64,000 nucleotides of DNA from Bacterioplanes sanyensis (GTDB taxonomy: Bacteria; Pseudomonadota; Gammaproteobacteria; Pseudomonadales; Oceanobacteraceae), in contig NZ_BMYY01000004.1 in NCBI RefSeq assembly GCF_014652515.1, forward strand, positions 124,001 to 188,000, read 5' to 3'. The position numbers were made by a program, and so were the translations under genes. Of the stretch, positions 39,322-46,934 are shown piece by piece. Every line of letters starts with the position of its first letter. Position 1 is the first letter of the stretch. The notes beneath the pieces are model-generated. The model was given only the letters and a program-made list of their open reading frames with translations. It did not search any database and had not been told where the DNA came from.

Positions 39322-41433
39322 TTAGTGCATGGTCATTTGTGCATGAGCAGAGTTAACTAACCCTTGCACGTCCAGTATTAGTGCGACTTCCCCGCTGCCC
39401 AAAACGGTTGAACCACTAATACCATTAAAATTACGGAATATTGTCCCCAAAGGCTTAATGACGGTTTGCAACTCACCATAGAGGGAATCCACAACAAAAC
39501 CTGCTCGCTCATTACCTATTCGTACAACGACCAAGCTTTCACGATCATGGCGCGACTCACCTGGTACTCGAAGGAAGCTGGCCAGGCGAATATAGGGCAA
39601 GACCTCACCGCGTAGGTTAATATATTGACGGTCCTCTTCCACATGCCAGTCATCGCTCGACATTTCGACACACTCTTCCACCATAGCTAACGGAATAACG
39701 TAACGCTCGTTATTGGCTCCAACCATAAAGCCGTCAATAATGGCGAGAGTGAGTGGCAAACGAATGGTAATTTTAGTGCCACTACCGGACTCAGTTGCCA
39801 AGTCAATACTGCCACGCAGCTCCTCAATGTTACGCCGCACAACATCCATACCCACGCCGCGACCTGATAAATTACTGGCCTGATCTTTGGTTGATAAACC
39901 CGGAGCAAAAATCAATTGGCTCAGCTCTTTATGATTTAACTCTTGATCTTCGCGTACCAGACCATTTTGGATGGCTTTGGCATGCAGCTTATCGAGATCC
40001 AGACCCGCACCATCATCTTCGATCTCAATGACAACATGACCAGAATCATGATAGGCATTCAGTAGCAAAATACCCGTCTCAGGTTTGCCATTAGCCAAAC
40101 GCTGCGATGGCACTTCAATACCATGATCTAGCGAGTTACGTACCAGATGAGTTAAAGGGTCTGTGATCTTTTCAACCACGGTTTTGTCTAACTCTGTATC
40201 ACCACCACTGATTTGTAGCTCGATTTTTTTACCCAAATCTTTACTAACATCGCGCACCACTCGACGAAAACGAGAAAAGGTATCGCCGATTTGCACCATT
40301 CGTAGCTGCAGCGCCGTATCACGAATGTCTTCAACTAGCTGCTCGGCTGCAGTTACTGAGTCATTGAGTTGGGTTAATCCATCTTGCTCTACTCGCAATC
40401 GTATGGCAGCGTTGGAGATCACCATCTCGCCTACCAAATTGATTAAACGCCCAAGTTTTTCTGAGTCCACACGAATTAAACGACTCTCCGCTGACAGCTT
40501 GGCTTTATTTTCGGTTTGCTTATTCAACGCTGCTGATACTGTGGCAGGACTGGCGGCCTTTTCCTTGATCAGTATTTCACCCAGCTTTTCCTCGTTTTGC
40601 TGTTGTTTTCCCAGCGCACTTTCGACCTCATGCCGAGTTAAAGCCCCAACATTAACCAGCATTTCTCCTAGGCGATCGAGGTGATCTGAGTTCATCTGGG
40701 AAAGTTTTTCAATAAATTCACGCTCAACATTGGCAGGCGGCAGTATACAAATTTCACAATCGTCTTCAGCAAACTCAAATACGCTAAATAAGGACTGCTT
40801 ACTCACATTGCCTTCAAAAAGGATATCAAAGCCCAAGAAGCAAGACTCAGGATCATAATCACTGCTGGCAGGTATCAGATGCTGCAAGGTTAGTACATCA
40901 ACTATGCGGCCTTTTTCCTCTAGGTAACGAATAAACGACACGGCATCAATGCCATTGCGAAAAGCATCCTGGCGAAAGCGCAAGCTAATGAGCCATTGAC
41001 GCTCCGCCTCGGGCAAAGGCGTTTCTTCTTCATTATCTGTGTGTGGCTGAGTCCAGCTTTCAACGGACGTCATCTGACCGAGGATTTCATCACCCTGGCG
41101 TATCAACTCCGTCGATGCCACCCCAGCAACCGTTGCCTGAGTTAGCTCTAGCAAATGGTCCTTACACTGCAGTAATAGGCTGCTCAAGTCTTCATCTAGC
41201 GCCCGCTGATGATGGCGGACAGCATCCAATACAGTTTCAACTGGGTGGGTGAAACCAACAATTTCGGCATAACCGAAAATACCTGCGGCACCTTTAATGG
41301 TGTGTATTGATCGAAAGATACTATTGATGAGCTCATCATCCTGACCCTGCTCCTCTATTGCTAGCAAGGCTTCTTCCATCTGCTCGAGTAACTCCAGCGA
41401 CTCCTGCAGAAAGGTATCCGTTAACTCTGTCAT
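39322..41433 (-). CDS. cheA: Chemotaxis histidine kinase CheA with MshEN-like insert
   Basis: Central kinase of the array. Order: Hpt domain with phospho-histidine H44 (FRSIHTIKGAAG), a middle domain (about 145-240), two tandem motifs RLGEMLVNVGALTRHEVESA (from 254) and KLGEILIKEKAASPATVSAA (from 283), a dimerisation domain (about 320-375), the ATPase (N box HLVRNSLDHGIE, G1 IEDDGAGLD, G2 GRGVGMDVV) and a C-terminal CheW-like regulatory domain. 703 residues. The tandem motifs resemble the cyclic-di-GMP-binding MshEN pattern, the first better than the second. The ATG overlaps the STAS gene stop by four bases. Confidence 0.94.
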   Translation of the reverse strand: MTELTDTFLQESLELLEQMEEALLAIEEQGQDDELINSIFRSIHTIKGAAGIFGYAEIVGFTHPVETVLDAVRHHQRALDEDLSSLLLQCKDHLLELTQATVAGVASTELIRQGDEILGQMTSVESWTQPHTDNEEETPLPEAERQWLISLRFRQDAFRNGIDAVSFIRYLEEKGRIVDVLTLQHLIPASSDYDPESCFLGFDILFEGNVSKQSLFSVFEFAEDDCEICILPPANVEREFIEKLSQMNSDHLDRLGEMLVNVGALTRHEVESALGKQQQNEEKLGEILIKEKAASPATVSAALNKQTENKAKLSAESRLIRVDSEKLGRLINLVGEMVISNAAIRLRVEQDGLTQLNDSVTAAEQLVEDIRDTALQLRMVQIGDTFSRFRRVVRDVSKDLGKKIELQISGGDTELDKTVVEKITDPLTHLVRNSLDHGIEVPSQRLANGKPETGILLLNAYHDSGHVVIEIEDDGAGLDLDKLHAKAIQNGLVREDQELNHKELSQLIFAPGLSTKDQASNLSGRGVGMDVVRRNIEELRGSIDLATESGSGTKITIRLPLTLAIIDGFMVGANNERYVIPLAMVEECVEMSSDDWHVEEDRQYINLRGEVLPYIRLASFLRVPGESRHDRESLVVVRIGNERAGFVVDSLYGELQTVIKPLGTIFRNFNGISGSTVLGSGEVALILDVQGLVNSAHAQMTMH

Positions 41434-41735
41434 GCTGCTTCTCCCACCTGTGTTTCGAACCAGCAGATATCGTCTAAGCGAAGTAACGCAACAATGTTCT
41501 TTAATACTTCAGGTGGCTGTACTAGGGCGCAACGAATGTCTTGCTCGTGACACTCTCTAGCGATCAGTAACAGTAGCTGTACACCGGCACCGTCGACTTC
41601 CTGTAAAGCGCTGGCATCCAGTATTAGCTCGCGACACCCAGAAGACAGGGGCAAACACTGATCTCGCTGTTCTGCAGCCGTGTAGATAGTTAGCTCACTG
41701 TCTAGCTTAATGTACTTTTTACCATCCTCTTCCAT
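41430..41735 (-). CDS. STAS-domain protein
   Basis: A 101-residue single STAS domain of the anti-sigma-factor-antagonist type. The central stretch LILDASALQEVDGAGVQLLLLI matches the family, but the site that carries the phosphorylated serine in SpoIIAA (DSSG) reads DGAG, so kinase control through that residue is not possible. I choose the ATG at 41735 (GAGG five bases upstream) rather than GTG at 41741. Encoded between cheY and cheA, it probably interacts with the chemosensory array. Its partner is unknown. Confidence 0.82.
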   Translation of the reverse strand: MEEDGKKYIKLDSELTIYTAAEQRDQCLPLSSGCRELILDASALQEVDGAGVQLLLLIARECHEQDIRCALVQPPEVLKNIVALLRLDDICWFETQVGEAA

Positions 41736-41742
41736 GGGCACC

Positions 41743-42111
41743 TCACGGCAAGATCAGTTTGGATACAGCATCCAGCATTTGCGGGGGCTGGAACGGCTTT
41801 ACTACCCACGCTTTAGCTCCAGCAGCCTTGCCTTCTGCCATCTTATCTTTACCCGCCTCTGTCGTGAGCATGATCACGGGGGTGAACTTATATCTAGGAT
41901 GCTTTTTAAGCTCTTTAACAAACGAAATACCATCCATATTGGGCATGTTGACATCACTAATCACCAAGTGGATTTTATCGCCGGTCAACTTACCCAGTGC
42001 GTCTTTACCATCAGATGCCTCGATCACGTTATAACCCGCACCATTGAGCGCGATGCGCACAACTTGTCGGATTGAAGCAGAGTCATCCACAACCATAATG
42101 GTTTTTGACAT
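41743..42111 (-). CDS. cheY: CheY-like response regulator
   Basis: Single receiver domain, 122 residues. The acidic pair is in MVVDDSA, the phospho-acceptor aspartate in LVISDVNMPNMDG, with conserved threonine (IMLTTE) and lysine (WVVKPF). No output domain, so it acts by protein contact, as the output of the CheA encoded downstream. Good AAGGGCG site before the ATG. Confidence 0.93.
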   Translation of the reverse strand: MSKTIMVVDDSASIRQVVRIALNGAGYNVIEASDGKDALGKLTGDKIHLVISDVNMPNMDGISFVKELKKHPRYKFTPVIMLTTEAGKDKMAEGKAAGAKAWVVKPFQPPQMLDAVSKLILP

Positions 42112-42126
42112 ATCGCCCTTCCAAGA

Positions 42127-43287
42127 TCAGAAAAAATTAACAGAGCCACCGGCAGCGGTTTCTTCCAACTGCTGATCGCTATGGTGATGATGCTGCTCAA
42201 CTGTGGTGTACTGAGTTTTCATGCGTTCCAGAATCGCCGCACTGTGAATGGCACGGACTTCGCCTTGCTGCCGATATTGGGTCAAAACGCCCGCAACCTC
42301 CTGCTCCAGCTCTGTCATACTCAAAGTGACCTGATCCAGTATTTGGCTAACACGATCCTGAAACTGCAGCTCTACAATGACCTGCTCGATTTCTTCACGT
42401 ACCTGCTCATTCAATGTCATTAGCGCCTGGCCTTGGTTCATTAGCTGCTGCGCTCGCGCTTCAAGACTGGCCACCAGATCATTGATGAAGGTTTCGCTTT
42501 CGCGCAGAGTTTCATCTTCTCGCTCTTGGGTTTCTCGGGCACTTTCAGTGATTTCCGACATGCTTTTTTTCAAAATGGAAATTTTTCCAGCTATCTGATC
42601 ACCTGCCTCGCCAGACTGCTGCGACAAACTCCGCACCTCAGTCGCCACCACTGCAAAACCACGTCCGTTGTCGCCAGCACGAGCCGCCTCGATAGCAGCA
42701 TTCAATGCCAACATATTGGTTTGATCAGCGATGCTGGCCACCGAGGCCGCCATTTGATCCAAGTCGTTGGCAAACCCCTCTAACAAAGAGATTTTTTCGA
42801 ACAAGTCATCCGAGGTATCTTCGTAGCTGCGCAAGCGATCGAATAATTGCTTGAGTTGTTGTTTATCACGCTCTAGCGACGCCGAGCTGTGGCCTTGCTC
42901 AGCGTAATTGTTCTGCGACTCATGAATTAGGTTGACGAGTTGGCTAAAGCGAGCTGATAGCGCCTCGACTGATTCATTGCCCAGATCACGACATCCATCT
43001 ATGTGCCGACGCCACACAGGCGTCACATCCACCCATAAATCACCGAGTTGATGGGCCAGCTCAGCACCCGCCTGCTGTTGCTGCTGTTGTTGCTGCTCCT
43101 CTTGCTGATGCAGCTGTTGCTGCACTTGCTGCTGGCGCTGCTGGGACCAGCTCCACAGTGCTGCAGAGACGGCAACAGCAAAGACTAGGGACCAAGCCAA
43201 CGAAGTGGAGAGGAGACTGGTCGCCACAAATGCCAAGACAAGGATAGCGAGCGGGAACAGCCACATGTAACGGTATAACTGCGACAT
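42127..43287 (-). CDS. Short methyl-accepting chemotaxis-like protein
   Basis: A 386-residue receptor-like protein without a periplasmic sensor. Two closely spaced hydrophobic segments (about 8-24 and 28-46) form a hairpin anchor. A glutamine-rich coiled coil follows (about 49-73, including a run of eight Q), then a signalling region with the hairpin tip [41 protein letters not shown] and an [12 protein letters not shown] stretch common in cytoplasm-sensing receptors. It is the first gene of the operon and may sense an internal or membrane signal. Confidence 0.88.
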   Translation of the reverse strand: MSQLYRYMWLFPLAILVLAFVATSLLSTSLAWSLVFAVAVSAALWSWSQQRQQQVQQQLHQQEEQQQQQQQQAGAELAHQLGDLWVDVTPVWRRHIDGCRDLGNESVEALSARFSQLVNLIHESQNNYAEQGHSSASLERDKQQLKQLFDRLRSYEDTSDDLFEKISLLEGFANDLDQMAASVASIADQTNMLALNAAIEAARAGDNGRGFAVVATEVRSLSQQSGEAGDQIAGKISILKKSMSEITESARETQEREDETLRESETFINDLVASLEARAQQLMNQGQALMTLNEQVREEIEQVIVELQFQDRVSQILDQVTLSMTELEQEVAGVLTQYRQQGEVRAIHSAAILERMKTQYTTVEQHHHHSDQQLEETAAGGSVNFF

Positions 43288-43869
43288 GACATCAATGTCT
43301 CTTAGGAAGTCGATACAGCCAGAAGAACACCATCAATCCGGCTCCTTTTTCTCCTGTGAGACTAGACAGCCGATGGAAAAGTCGACTAAATCCGCCAACC
43401 ACAAATCAGAAGAAAGTATCAGTGCTTTACCGTGCTGACATACTTCTGTGTTACTGATGTTACGAGTACCTTATTGATCGTATCCATCCTAGTATCGAAC
43501 CGCCCCATCCAGTGCATCTAAGCTGATGATGCTATCAGCGTTTAACGCGCGCCGGTTAAATCATCCATCCGTGAGTGAATCGGAAGTTTGCATGCTTTGG
43601 GATCGAAGCACGCTGTACATAAAGAAGCTCACTGCGAATAAAATAGACCCCCGTGACATAAATGCAGCCAAACACGCCAAACTTAATGGTCCCACCTTGT
43701 CAAATCGACTGGCTGTGATGTCGCCAACGCCAGTGAAATCGGCACCTATGTTCATAACACTGCTTTTTTAGTGGCCTGACCAGCGGTTGCACCTACGTCA
43801 GGCTTTTGTCATGCTGATACAGCTCATACTACGTCCTGATTTATTGGGATGCTTTTTTTCGGGGGAAAA

Positions 43870-43888
43870 ATCAAGCCATCGGCTTGAT
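43870..43888 (+). promoter_or_regulatory. Hairpin in the dctP leader
   Basis: Perfect arms ATCAAGCC and GGCTTGAT with an ATC loop, 62 bp upstream of the TRAP binding-protein start. May act in the leader mRNA or as a protein site. Confidence 0.4.
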
Positions 43889-43907
43889 GGTTTCCACAAA
43901 GCTAGGC

Positions 43908-43925
43908 ACTGCCAACCTTGGCAGT
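43908..43925 (+). promoter_or_regulatory. Near-palindrome before dctP, candidate operator
   Basis: ACTGCCAA and TTGGCAGT are exact complements separated by two bases, 16 bp upstream of the GGAGGA ribosome-binding site. The shape fits a dimeric repressor; no regulator gene is adjacent. Confidence 0.4.
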
Positions 43926-43950
43926 AGCGTCAATGATTACGGAGGACACG

Positions 43951-44970
43951 ATGTCCATTTCTGCACGACTGAAACAGCTGGCGGTGGTTGCCAGCCTAAC
44001 CACTGCACTCGGCCTGACTTCCACTGCATTTGCCGACACTTGGCGTTACGCCCACGAAGAGTATGAAGGCGATGTACAGGATGTTTACGCGCACAAGTTC
44101 AAGGAATATATAGAAGAAAACTCCGACCATACGCTAAAAATCTACCGCTTTGGCGAGCTAGGTGAATCAGACGACATCATGGAGCAAACTCAAGCCGGTA
44201 TCTTACAGTTTGTTAACCAGTCACCCGGTTTCACTGGGTCATTAATCCCCGAAGCTCAAATCTTTTTTATTCCCTACCTGATGCCGACCGAAATGAAGCC
44301 GGTGGTTGAGTTTTTCCGCACCAGCAAGGCTATAAATGAAGACTTCCCTAAGCTGTATGCTGAAAAAGGGCTAGAGCTGCTAAAAATGTACCCAGAGGGT
44401 GAAATGGTGGTCACTGCCGATGAGCCCGTTACCACACCGGCTGGCTTTAATGGCAAAAAAATTCGCGTCATGACCAACCCATTACTGTCGTCAACCTATG
44501 AGGCCTTTGGTGCGACGCCCGTACCACTGCCTTGGGGTGAAGTGTACGGCGCGCTGCAAACCAACATGATTCAAGGCCAAGAAAACCCGATTTTCTGGAT
44601 CGAGTCAGGCGGCTTGTATGAAGTATCCCCCAACCTGATTTTCACGGGTCACGGCTGGTTCACAACGGCATCCATGGCCAACAAAGAGTTTTTTGATGGC
44701 CTCTCTGCTGACGAGCAACAAATGATTCGTGATGCCGCAGAGTATGCCTTTAACGAGACCATTGAGCACATCGATGGTTTGGCCGAGGCATCGCTAGAAA
44801 AGATTAAAGCGGCCAGTGATGACGTTACCGTCACCCGCCTGAGCGACAAGCAAATTCAAGCATTCCGCGATCGCGCTCCTCAGGTTGAGAAGACCTTTTA
44901 TGAAATGACTGGCGAGAGCGGCAAGCAGCTGCTGCAACAGTTTAAAGCGGACTTAAAGGCCTCTCAGTAA
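43951..44970 (+). CDS. dctP: TRAP transporter substrate-binding protein
   Basis: Periplasmic solute receptor of a tripartite ATP-independent transporter. The signal peptide ends TSTAFA. Typical DctP-family features are QTQAGILQFVNQSPG, the GKKIRVMTNPLLSSTYEAFGATPVPLPWGEVY block with the arginine that binds the ligand carboxylate, and GALQTNMIQGQENPIFWIE. The ATG at 43951 has GGAGGA just upstream and gives 339 residues. A carboxylate is expected as substrate; C4-dicarboxylate or an ectoine-type solute are both possible and sequence alone does not decide. Confidence 0.9.
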   Translation: MSISARLKQLAVVASLTTALGLTSTAFADTWRYAHEEYEGDVQDVYAHKFKEYIEENSDHTLKIYRFGELGESDDIMEQTQAGILQFVNQSPGFTGSLIPEAQIFFIPYLMPTEMKPVVEFFRTSKAINEDFPKLYAEKGLELLKMYPEGEMVVTADEPVTTPAGFNGKKIRVMTNPLLSSTYEAFGATPVPLPWGEVYGALQTNMIQGQENPIFWIESGGLYEVSPNLIFTGHGWFTTASMANKEFFDGLSADEQQMIRDAAEYAFNETIEHIDGLAEASLEKIKAASDDVTVTRLSDKQIQAFRDRAPQVEKTFYEMTGESGKQLLQQFKADLKASQ

Positions 44971-44980
44971 TGTGAGCAGG

Positions 44981-44998
44981 GTGGGCTCTGATGCCCAC
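44981..44998 (+). promoter_or_regulatory. Hairpin between dctP and dctQ
   Basis: Arms GTGGGC and GCCCAC with a six-base loop in the short gap after the dctP stop. Such stems often let the binding protein be made in excess over the membrane parts. Confidence 0.4.
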
Positions 44999-45013
44999 CT
45001 AGCCCTTGCTATT

Positions 45014-45574
45014 ATGAACGATCAGTCTCACTATCAATCCGATCTGCCGGGGCCACTCGGTTGGATCGATACTCTGATCAGCAAGTTCGAAGCCTTTGCC
45101 TTGGCAGCAGGCGTCTTGCTGATGGCCCTGAATACATGCGTTAACGTTGTGGCACGCTTTGTATTCGGTGAGGGCCTGTTTTTTTCCGGTGAAATCAATC
45201 GCATCCTGATCATCTTGATCACGTTTGCAGGCATGGGCTATGCCGCTCGCCATGGCCGTCATATTCGCATGTCAGCACTGTACGATTTATTACCCAAGCT
45301 TGGCCGCAAAATTGTAATGACCGCCATCGTGATTTTGACCGCTGGTGTTATGTATTTTCTCGCGTATTTATCGTTTGAATATGTGATGAGCACTTATGAA
45401 CGCGGTCGAATTTTACCGGCACTGGGCTTTCCCATTTGGTGGATCTATATTTGGGTGCCCATGGGGTTTGCCGTGACCGGCGTGCAATACACCATGACGG
45501 CGATTAAAAACCTCACCGCCGATGATGTTTACCTTTCCACCGGAGTCACCGATGGCTACAGCAACGACTCCTGA
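45014..45574 (+). CDS. dctQ: TRAP transporter small membrane subunit DctQ
   Basis: Small four-helix membrane subunit that joins the binding protein to the large permease. Four hydrophobic segments are visible, with the family stretch NVVARFVFGEGLFFSGEINRILIILITFAGMGYAARHGRHIRMS. The ATG at 45014 begins MNDQSHYQ and gives 186 residues; a GTG 42 bases upstream is in frame. No strong ribosome-binding site is seen, which would fit lower expression than dctP. Confidence 0.9.
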   Translation: MNDQSHYQSDLPGPLGWIDTLISKFEAFALAAGVLLMALNTCVNVVARFVFGEGLFFSGEINRILIILITFAGMGYAARHGRHIRMSALYDLLPKLGRKIVMTAIVILTAGVMYFLAYLSFEYVMSTYERGRILPALGFPIWWIYIWVPMGFAVTGVQYTMTAIKNLTADDVYLSTGVTDGYSNDS

Positions 45575-45610
45575 TCTTTTGCCTACCTTACTTAGCTGGA
45601 CCTGAATTTT

Positions 45611-46897
45611 ATGGCCACTATTTTAATGCTTATCATGATTGTGTTGCTGCTGGTCGGCTTCCCAATGATGATTCCGCTGATTGCCGCATCTTTAACCGGC
45701 TTTTATTTGATGTTCGACGGCATTGGCCAAATGGATACTTTTATCCAGCAGGTGTTGGGCGGTATTCGTCCAGCATCACTCATTGCCGTTCCCATGTTTA
45801 TTTTGGCCGCCGATATCATGACTCGCGGTCAATCTGCCAACCGTTTGATCCATATGGTGATGACCTACATAGGCCACATTCGCGGCGGCTTAGCCATCAG
45901 CACGGCCACCTCCTGCACATTGTTTGGTGCGGTTTCTGGCTCAACTCAGGCCACCGTCGTTGCCGTTGGCTCCGCCCTGCGCCCCAAGTTGCTGCGCGCT
46001 GGCTATTCTGATCCGTTTTCATTGGCCTTGATTATTAACGCCAGCGACATTGCCTTTTTGATCCCCCCCAGCATTGGCATGATTATTTATGGCGTCATCT
46101 CTGAGACCTCCATTGCCGAGCTGTTTATCGCAGGCATAGGTCCTGGCCTGATGATTTTGTTGATGTTTTCGATTTATTGCTTGATCTACGCCACGGTCAA
46201 CAATGTTCCCACCGAAGAAAAAGCCAGCTGGAAGGAACGCTTACAAGCGACCCAAGAAGCGCTGTGGCCGTTAATGTTCCCGGTGATTATTGTCGGTGGT
46301 ATTTATGGCGGTGTGTTCAGCCCCACCGAAGCCGCTGCCGTGTGCGTGCTTTATGCGGCCATTTTAGAGTTTGTGGTCTTCCGCTCCCTGAAGTTAAAAG
46401 ACTTCAGTGCCATCGCTAAATCCACCGGTTTAATCACCGCCGTGGTGTTTATTCTGGTCGGTGTGGGCAATGGGTTCTCCTGGATTATTTCGTTTGCGCA
46501 GGTACCGCAAACCATCTTAGATGCCGTCGGCATAGATCAAATGGGCCCCATGGGCGTGTTGGCAGCGATTTCGATTTCTTTCTTTATCGCCTGCATGTTT
46601 GTCGACCCGATTGTGGTGATCTTGGTATTGACGCCGATTTTTGCGCCCGCCATTGCTGCTACCAACCTAGATCCGGTACACGTTGGCATTATCATTACCC
46701 TGCAGGTCGCCATTGGCTCTGCCACCCCGCCGTTTGGCTGCGATATCTTTACCGCCATCGCCATTTTCAAACGCCCTTATTGGGAAGTCATTCGCGGTAC
46801 ATTGCCGTTTATTTTAATGCTGCTAACGGCCGCCACCTTGCTGATTATCTTCCCTGACATTGCCTTATTCTTACGCGACCTTGCGTTCGCGGAATAA
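45611..46897 (+). CDS. dctM: TRAP transporter large permease DctM
   Basis: Sodium-driven permease subunit with 428 residues and about twelve hydrophobic segments. Characteristic loops are SGSTQATVVAVGSALRPKLLRAGY, INASDIAFLIPPSIGMIIYG, SPTEAAAVCVLYA and GSATPPFGCDIF. The third gene of the dctPQM operon; it ends only 16 bases before the convergent recD stop, with a long hairpin over the junction. Confidence 0.94.
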   Translation: MATILMLIMIVLLLVGFPMMIPLIAASLTGFYLMFDGIGQMDTFIQQVLGGIRPASLIAVPMFILAADIMTRGQSANRLIHMVMTYIGHIRGGLAISTATSCTLFGAVSGSTQATVVAVGSALRPKLLRAGYSDPFSLALIINASDIAFLIPPSIGMIIYGVISETSIAELFIAGIGPGLMILLMFSIYCLIYATVNNVPTEEKASWKERLQATQEALWPLMFPVIIVGGIYGGVFSPTEAAAVCVLYAAILEFVVFRSLKLKDFSAIAKSTGLITAVVFILVGVGNGFSWIISFAQVPQTILDAVGIDQMGPMGVLAAISISFFIACMFVDPIVVILVLTPIFAPAIAATNLDPVHVGIIITLQVAIGSATPPFGCDIFTAIAIFKRPYWEVIRGTLPFILMLLTAATLLIIFPDIALFLRDLAFAE

Positions 46898-46905
46898 TCC
46901 CCACT

Positions 46906-46934
46906 GACGCTATTCAGCTTTGCTGAATGGCGTC
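46906..46934. terminator. Bidirectional hairpin between dctM and recD
   Basis: A 13-bp stem (GACGCTATTCAGC with GCTGAATGGCGTC, one T-G wobble) and a TTT loop. The last codons of recD are inside the stem. No long T run follows on either strand. Confidence 0.55.

Larger units (their letters stand above)
43288..43950. other. Intergenic region between the che operon and the TRAP operon
   Basis: Divergent promoters must lie here. I find no convincing sigma70 pair on either side. Two overlapping short frames exist, plus 43526-43771 (81 codons) and minus 43561-43755 (64 codons, one possible membrane span); neither has a ribosome-binding site or a recognisable family, so neither is annotated as a gene. 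A stem with arms GCCTGAC (43774-43780) and GTCAGGC (43797-43803), then TTTT, directly follows the plus-strand frame. Confidence 0.4.

Noticed and set aside
43288..43450. Cyclic-di-GMP (GEMM) riboswitch or FliA promoter before the che operon
   Set aside because: A GCCGATGG word is present on the plus strand, but the rest of neither motif can be matched, and its orientation is wrong for the operon.
43561..43755. 64-residue minus-strand frame with one hydrophobic segment
   Set aside because: Codon usage is passable, but there is no ribosome-binding site or recognisable family; kept only as a note in the intergenic entry.
43951..46897. Ectoine-specific TeaABC transporter
   Set aside because: The binding protein shares general DctP-family features, but no ligand-site residue I can see separates ectoine from C4-dicarboxylates, and no ectoine catabolic gene is adjacent.
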